A stretch of 12,046 bases of DNA from Larix sibirica (Eukaryota; Streptophyta; Pinopsida; Pinales; Pinaceae): assembly GCA_004151065.3 (NCBI GenBank), contig NWUY0300008407.1:8349-20394 (forward strand), written 5' to 3'. The notes under the pieces were generated by a model, which did not search any database, was not told where the DNA came from, and saw only the letters and a list, made by a program, of their open reading frames with translations. The translations under genes were made by a program, and so were the position numbers. Each line of letters starts with the position of its first letter. Position 1 is the first letter of the stretch. Below, piece after piece: positions 7,213 to 12,046 of this stretch.

Positions 7213-8563
7213 AATACTTGTTTTTAATTATATACCTCTTTGTGTCTTTGTGTTTTGGGAGGATGGCTTCTTGGCGAAGAGAGCTATCTCTATCTTCTTT
7301 CAGATTTATATTGTTGTTTTTTAGGAGTAATTGTGTATTATTAAATCTATACAAAATGCATATTAGTTTACGTTTAGATAGAGGATCGATGTCACATTGT
7401 GTTCTTTTAATAGTTAGATGACTCGGGGGTGGCCTCTTAGATGAAAGAGTATAGGTTGGTGCCTACAATTGGGTGGAAGGTCGAAGTTGCACATTCAGTT
7501 GTCCAAGTACATCTTTTTTTGAGATAAGTATTCATACTTAATATATTGTTATGGTTTTGTGATGTCAATTAATTAAGATGAGCGATGCCTCTTTAATTCT
7601 TGTTATTATTTCTTAATCATGAATAGTTAAAATAGTGTTATTTAAAAAATCTCATTAGCATAAAGCATATTGAATAATACCGACTTGCAAAAGGGTTTGA
7701 TAGTCTTATGGAAAAATGGTAAACATAGAAGATTAAGTAAATTCAATAATATGTTTGTCAACCATGAGAAGATTATTGTTGTATAAATAATATGAATAAA
7801 TATTGTTTAATCAAATAAGTTTAAATAGGGACTTGATTGATGATATCATTACATAAAAGTAGTTAAATATTAAATATTACAATAGTTTTTTTATTAACTA
7901 GTTAGCCCTTATACTTTAACTGTGAATGTCGAACCAAAATAAGATAAATTGTTGGAAAGTAAGGGATTACTTTGTTAAATCTGTATCTGATTATGAGATT
8001 GTTTTGTAACTAATAAAGTGTTTTCTTTTCACGGAATTTAAAGTTACTACATGGAAAGATACATTAAATAAGCAGAAGTGATTAATAGAGCTTTAACATG
8101 GTGTAATCTTAATCGCGTGAAAATAATCTAAAGATACATGATTTCAAGCACTTTAAATGAACTTGGTATGGGTTTTGTTAAATCTTCTTGAATGGTGATT
8201 TTCATGAAATGATAATCCTCATATCTTTCTTTATAAATAGAAAATCATTATAAATGGTAAATACCATTGTTATAACTTGATAGTGAGAGGATTGAACGAA
8301 TATTGTAGATGTTCAATGAGAATTGATGTTTTTATATGAATTCAAGTATCTATGTCATGTAAGATCTTATTATTTCGTTATATTCAGATAATAAATTTGT
8401 ACATGTCATGACAATATGAAATCACTACAATTATGTCCCTTGTTGCATGAATGGTATTGTACATGTATGGATTGACATCTAACATGTCTTGATTAAAGTT
8501 TTAAAGAAAAAATTTACACCCGACACTCAACTGGTTATTAAGGGTAATGGAGGTGTAACAAAA

Positions 8564-8575
8564 TGGTATCAGAGC
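8564..8575 (+). other. LTR-retrotransposon primer-binding site (initiator-Met tRNA), copy 2
   Basis: This is identical to 5336-5347, three bases after the CA at 8559-8560. The LTR end just upstream differs from copy 1 at two positions (8522 and 8541). Confidence 0.8.
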
Positions 8576-10099
8576 ATGAGTTACAACGCTAGACCTTTAG
8601 ATGGGCCAAAAATAAGGTAAAGTACAGGTAAACTAATTTACAAGGGTATAAATAGTGATATAGTGATCAGGAGAAGTTTTTTTTCTCTTACCTTGATTCA
8701 TTCTTAAATGAAGTTTTATAAATTATTGTAGGTCATGTTTATTTTGTTTATTTTGTTTATCCTTGCTAATGTTTTGTGAGAATGAATGATAACGGGTTGA
8801 GATAATGTTAACCATTAGCTAAAGAAATTTTCAAGGAAGGAAACATCCTTGATAAAGATATTTCTTCTCTTCGTGTTATTACATTCATGTTGCATTATTG
8901 AGCATGGAAATGATTGTGAAATGTGTTCATAAATGAATATAAATAGGAATGAATGCATTCATGATATCAACATGATGTGTGTTTGAAAGTTGGACTGCTT
9001 TGATAGAGTGCATCAAAGATGTACTTGCATGTGTACATGCATTTACTATTTCATGATTGAATCATGATGATTGAAATGATTAAAAATATGTTAAAGTCTA
9101 AATTAATGACTGATGGTCTCCCTATTATGTGCTAACATAAGAGATAGCATGAGAATTAAGTTTTGTATCCAAAAATAGAGAAGGATCAATGATCATTAGT
9201 TGGTAAAGCTAACAAAGAAAAACAATAAGACTTCTTGATAGACTAAGGAACCGTAACATAAAATGTGACATAATAATTATTTTAAATAAAGTGATTAAAT
9301 TGTTAATATACTTATTATGTGTTAAAAAGTGAAAAACAATCTATAAAATACATTATGCTTAGAGAAGATTAATGTATGTTCCAGAAAAGAGCAATAGAGA
9401 ATGGATGTATAGAGTTAACCTTGTACTGAAATAGCTAACATATAGATATTGACTTCATTGTAGAGTGAGAGGTATGTTGGAATGCTTATGCATGAAAAAC
9501 TAATGTTTTATTCATACAATGTGTAAAACTGGAAAACTATAATGTCTTAATTGTATGTCTTGACTTATAATGAAAGAAGTCCTGATAATTGATAAACAAT
9601 TCCTTTGCTATAATAACCGTATGACTGGTATGTTTATTATGCCTAGATGATGGTATTTATGGACAAGTATAAATAAGAAAGATGTTTCCAAGAAAGTTAT
9701 GAAAGTTATGTTATGCAGTTACTTTATCTTTGCCAATAATTGCAAACCAAGGAGGTATGATAGACTAAGTGTGGACAGGTGATTTTAGGTTTCTTTTGAA
9801 AGATTGGTACACATACATTGTTGTAAGATTGTATTATAAATGCACATGTATGATATCTTTTTACATGATAAGTAAGAAACGTAATGATTGAAAATTTCCG
9901 ATTATGAAAAATGAAAATTATAACTAAAACTTGCAGATGATTGAATTAGGATTAACACATGAACTAAGTGCATTTATGTAGGACATATCTATGAATGTCA
10001 GGCAACTAAAATATTAAACAACTAGAAATAAATGTAAGTAAGCCTATTCGAGTAAAGAATTGCTTACGTATAATGATTATGTGAGGATTTTTGGTAATC

Positions 10100-10119
10100 C
10101 AAAGGATGAGAATCCTTTG
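10100..10119. repeat. Perfect 8-bp hairpin with GAGA loop, copy 2
   Basis: Same hairpin as 6872-6891, at the expected offset of 3,228 bases, unchanged. Confidence 0.5.
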
Positions 10120-10431
10120 AGCAAATCAGAGAGGACGCCTTGGGTTATAAGTCTTTTGAATGACTAAAGCGTGAAAGTTTTTTCTACGTTGAATAACATC
10201 TAGAGAAGGGAGTACCTTCTTGGTGTTTTGTGAAGTGGGTAATGTGGACCTAAACTTGGAAAATCATGAAAACTCTCATTACACTAAGAAATTACATTGG
10301 AAATTATTCAATTAATGAAAAAAAGGACTAAGCATAAAACTTAAGAAAATTTAGTAATGTGGGATAGATTTGGTATATATTGTTATAGATGACCTATGAG
10401 TTCAAGTTTAGTTGATTCATACGCAAAGAAT

Positions 10432-10447
10432 CTCTATGGCCATAGAG
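10432..10447. repeat. 16-bp perfect palindrome at the right edge of the duplication
   Basis: CTCTATGG|CCATAGAG is a perfect palindrome. The duplicated unit ends exactly at its centre (10439/10440): copy 1 keeps only the left half before the N. The centre TGGCCA contains GGCC. Confidence 0.85.
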
Positions 10448-10492
10448 TGCACCAAATTGTGCTAAGCACCGGGTGTTTGAGATAGGAGTTTA

Positions 10493-10759
10493 TTGTCTGG
10501 AAAGCAAGATTTTACTGTTGTGTTGGTATATGGGGAACCATTAAAGGCTGGTAAAATGCTTGAACAAAGGATTAATAAGGACAATAAAACCCTGAAATTT
10601 GAAGCTTGGGTACCAATATGGTGTAAGGATAAAGATTTTCTTGGGTATGTATATTATCCTGAGACAAATTGTATCCAAGAAATAGATTCCCTGATTTGGT
10701 TGTCAAGAGGCAGGAACTTGGACTGGGTGTGTCTATTGATATCGACACTTAAAACTTAA
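10493..10759 (+). other. 88-codon open frame of unknown origin, doubtful gene
   Basis: A frame without stops runs from a TTG at 10493 (first ATG at 10556) to TAA at 10757-10759, and the frame is closed upstream by TGA at 10478. The peptide has a mixed composition, with aromatic and charged residues spread through it (blocks KFEAWVPIW, FLGYVYYPE and IDSLIWLSRGR), and looks more protein-like than most chance frames here. I recognise no domain. It could be a relic of a transposon or gene exon, or chance. No splice signals or promoter can be assigned. Confidence 0.2.
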
Positions 10760-11654
10760 ATTAAAAAGAAATATTTTTACACGCCTTGAATAGCATGGAA
10801 GAAGGTACACATGAAAGCTATCATCCTTATGTTAGGTGAGACCTACACATTATGAACAATATGTAGATGGACTTCCAAGACAAGTTGAAGGCTTTTGTAT
10901 ATACATTGAAGTACTACCATATAACGGGTATATATGTTTTAAATATTGTTATGATATTTTACATACTATCACTTGAATATACATGCTTCATGATGAACAG
11001 ATTGAATGGAGATGCTAATCTTCATGTGTTATAATAAGGAATATGGGTATTCCAACTTGATCATAAATAATGTTTATGATATGTGCATATCTTATGATGT
11101 TAACAAATATTGCAGGTGCAATGTAAGATGTATCTAAAAGTAAGTTGAATATAATGTAGGTTGTGATACCTTGGAAGTGTTTCCCAAAAATGTATAATTA
11201 TGTTAGATATAAACTAACATGTTTAACTAAGATATCAAGGATATAAGGTCAAATATTTAAGGGTAAAATTGATTAAAGAAATTGAAATTGATACAACGAG
11301 GTAAAAGAAAAAGGACGAAGTATACTCATCCAAGGAAAATTATAAAAGCATTTGCTAAAATAATCACAAAAGGCAGGATGGTACTCCTGGAAGATAAGTA
11401 ACTTGTTAAAAACACTTGTATCCTATTATCCATTTTCTTTTGATTTAATAATGATTACATGCTGGTAATGAAAAACTTGTGTTAATTTATTGTGAAGTAC
11501 AAGTATGATTGGACGCAAAGATTTGAAAGTACCTGTAGGATGTACCAGACATGTGTCTATCATGAAAATTCCAACCAAGATAATTGAAAATTGAAGGAAA
11601 GAATTGTTGCATGGTGCAAGCAACTAAGGACTAAAAGCACATTTCTTTAATCAT
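10760..11654. other. AT-rich intergenic stretch, no gene seen
   Basis: No open frame with a recognisable product, no RNA gene and no clear repeat was found here. A 65-codon minus-strand frame at 11426-11623 has no known motif and is most likely chance. Confidence 0.6.
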
Positions 11655-11688
11655 GAGATATTAGGAACATCGAGATATTAGAAACAAT
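11655..11688 (+). repeat. 17-bp tandem duplication
   Basis: GAGATATTAGGAACATC (11655-11671) is followed directly by GAGATATTAGAAACAAT (11672-11688), differing at three positions. It looks like a small slippage-type duplication. Confidence 0.65.
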
Positions 11689-11737
11689 GCATCCTTCACA
11701 TAAGATGGTGAATATGATTGACCAGGAGTAAAAGCAA

Positions 11738-11874
11738 GTTTTATTAATTTTCTACTTAAGACTATTATCTTTATTACAAGCTTAAGTAGGGTGCACATTA
11801 ATATTCGTTTTATTAATTTTCTACTTAAGACTATTATCTTTATTACAAGCTTAAGTAGGTGCACATTAATATTC
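11738..11874 (+). repeat. 69/68-bp tandem repeat, each unit with an internal inverted repeat
   Basis: Unit 1 (11738-11806, 69 bp) and unit 2 (11807-11874, 68 bp) are identical except for one G in a G run (AAGTAGGGTG versus AAGTAGGTG). Each unit contains CTACTTAAG and CTTAAGTAG, perfect 9-base arms separated by 20 bases, at 11752-11760/11781-11789 and 11821-11829/11850-11858. Because unit 1 is a multiple of three, a 115-codon minus-strand frame (11661-12008) repeats a 23-residue block; I take that frame as a product of the repeat and not a gene. Confidence 0.9.
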
Positions 11875-12015
11875 TTGATATGCTTGGCGAATGAAATTAA
11901 AAGAGAAATTGAGCCCTTGTTTAAGGTTTTCTTAAAATGATTTAATATAAATTGCCACAAATTAGAGAATTGTTTTCTCTCTACACACGCATATGTAAGA
12001 AAATGCATAAAAAAT

Positions 12016-12037
12016 TATATATATATATATATATATA
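12016..12037 (+). repeat. (TA)11 microsatellite
   Basis: Eleven uninterrupted TA dinucleotides near the right edge of the window, inside AT-rich sequence. Such tracts are length-variable and of use only as a marker. Confidence 0.95.
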
Positions 12038-12046
12038 AATATTTAA

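Larger units (their letters stand above)
3985..10439 (+). mobile_element. Non-coding LTR-retrotransposon-derived sequence, present in two tandem copies
   Basis: Each copy has sequence ending GGTGTAACA (5324-5332 and 8552-8560), three A residues, then TGGTATCAGAGC, the primer-binding site that pairs with initiator-Met tRNA in many plant Ty3/gypsy and Ty1/copia elements. The sequence before it is therefore likely the 3' end of a 5' LTR. The ~1.9 kb after it has no recognisable gag, protease, reverse transcriptase or integrase and no long open frame. It could be a decayed element, a large non-coding derivative, or a solo fragment. Neither the LTR start nor a 3' LTR was found, so the element limits are unknown and the coordinates given are those of the duplicated block. 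Confidence 0.55.
7213..10439 (+). repeat. 3,227-bp tandem duplication, copy 2
   Basis: Direct repeat of 3985-7211 with three substitutions (A7345, G8522, A8541). On the right it continues without a gap into single-copy sequence, completing the palindrome CTCTATGG|CCATAGAG at 10432-10447, so this copy has the natural right flank while copy 1 has the natural left flank. That pattern is what two overlapping contigs placed end to end would give. It is also what a true tandem duplication would give. Confidence 0.95.

Noticed and set aside
11661-12008. 115-codon minus-strand frame
   Set aside because: It is long only because the 69-bp repeat is a multiple of three and has no stop in this phase; the peptide is a repeated Leu/Ile/Lys block with no known domain.

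Overview
The window looks like plant nuclear DNA: intergenic, AT-rich and full of retrotransposon remains. Two features point to a plant. The first is a degraded LINE whose first reading frame has a DUF4283-like region followed by a CCHC zinc knuckle. The second is a primer-binding site that pairs with the 3' end of initiator-methionine tRNA, placed just after a CA-ending LTR-like sequence. I see no intact host gene, no tRNA or rRNA gene, no CRISPR array and no bacterial-style operon. The species cannot be told from the sequence alone.

Layout. Positions 1-240 are a GC-richer patch (about 55% G+C over the first 180 bases) that I cannot assign. Positions about 246-2745 hold a minus-strand LINE in the order 5' leader (2745-2364), ORF1 (2363-776), start of ORF2 (701-246). 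ORF1 carries three stops and two frame changes, and part of its C-terminal region is tandemly duplicated. ORF2 is cut off inside the endonuclease domain, so reverse transcriptase and tail are absent. Positions 2746-3984 are AT-rich and hold several repeat families: a diverged 75-bp pair, a ~199-bp-spaced pair with a 32-bp sub-repeat, and an exact 50-bp period repeated three times.

The main feature is a direct tandem duplication of a 3,227-bp non-coding unit (3985-7211 and 7213-10439). The copies differ by only three substitutions, have no indels, and are separated by a single N at 7212. Each copy carries an LTR 3' end and the initiator-tRNA primer-binding site but no gag-pol that I can recognise. 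The N, the near identity and the position of the break (the exact centre of a 16-bp palindrome preserved at 10432-10447) make an assembly artefact at least as likely as a recent duplication.

Positions 10440-12046 are AT-rich with one unexplained 88-codon open frame, a 69/68-bp tandem repeat in which each unit contains a 9-bp-stem inverted repeat, and a terminal (TA)11 microsatellite. Nothing here works together as a pathway. The window is a record of retroelement insertion, decay and local duplication, and I did not find a convincing new biological system in it.
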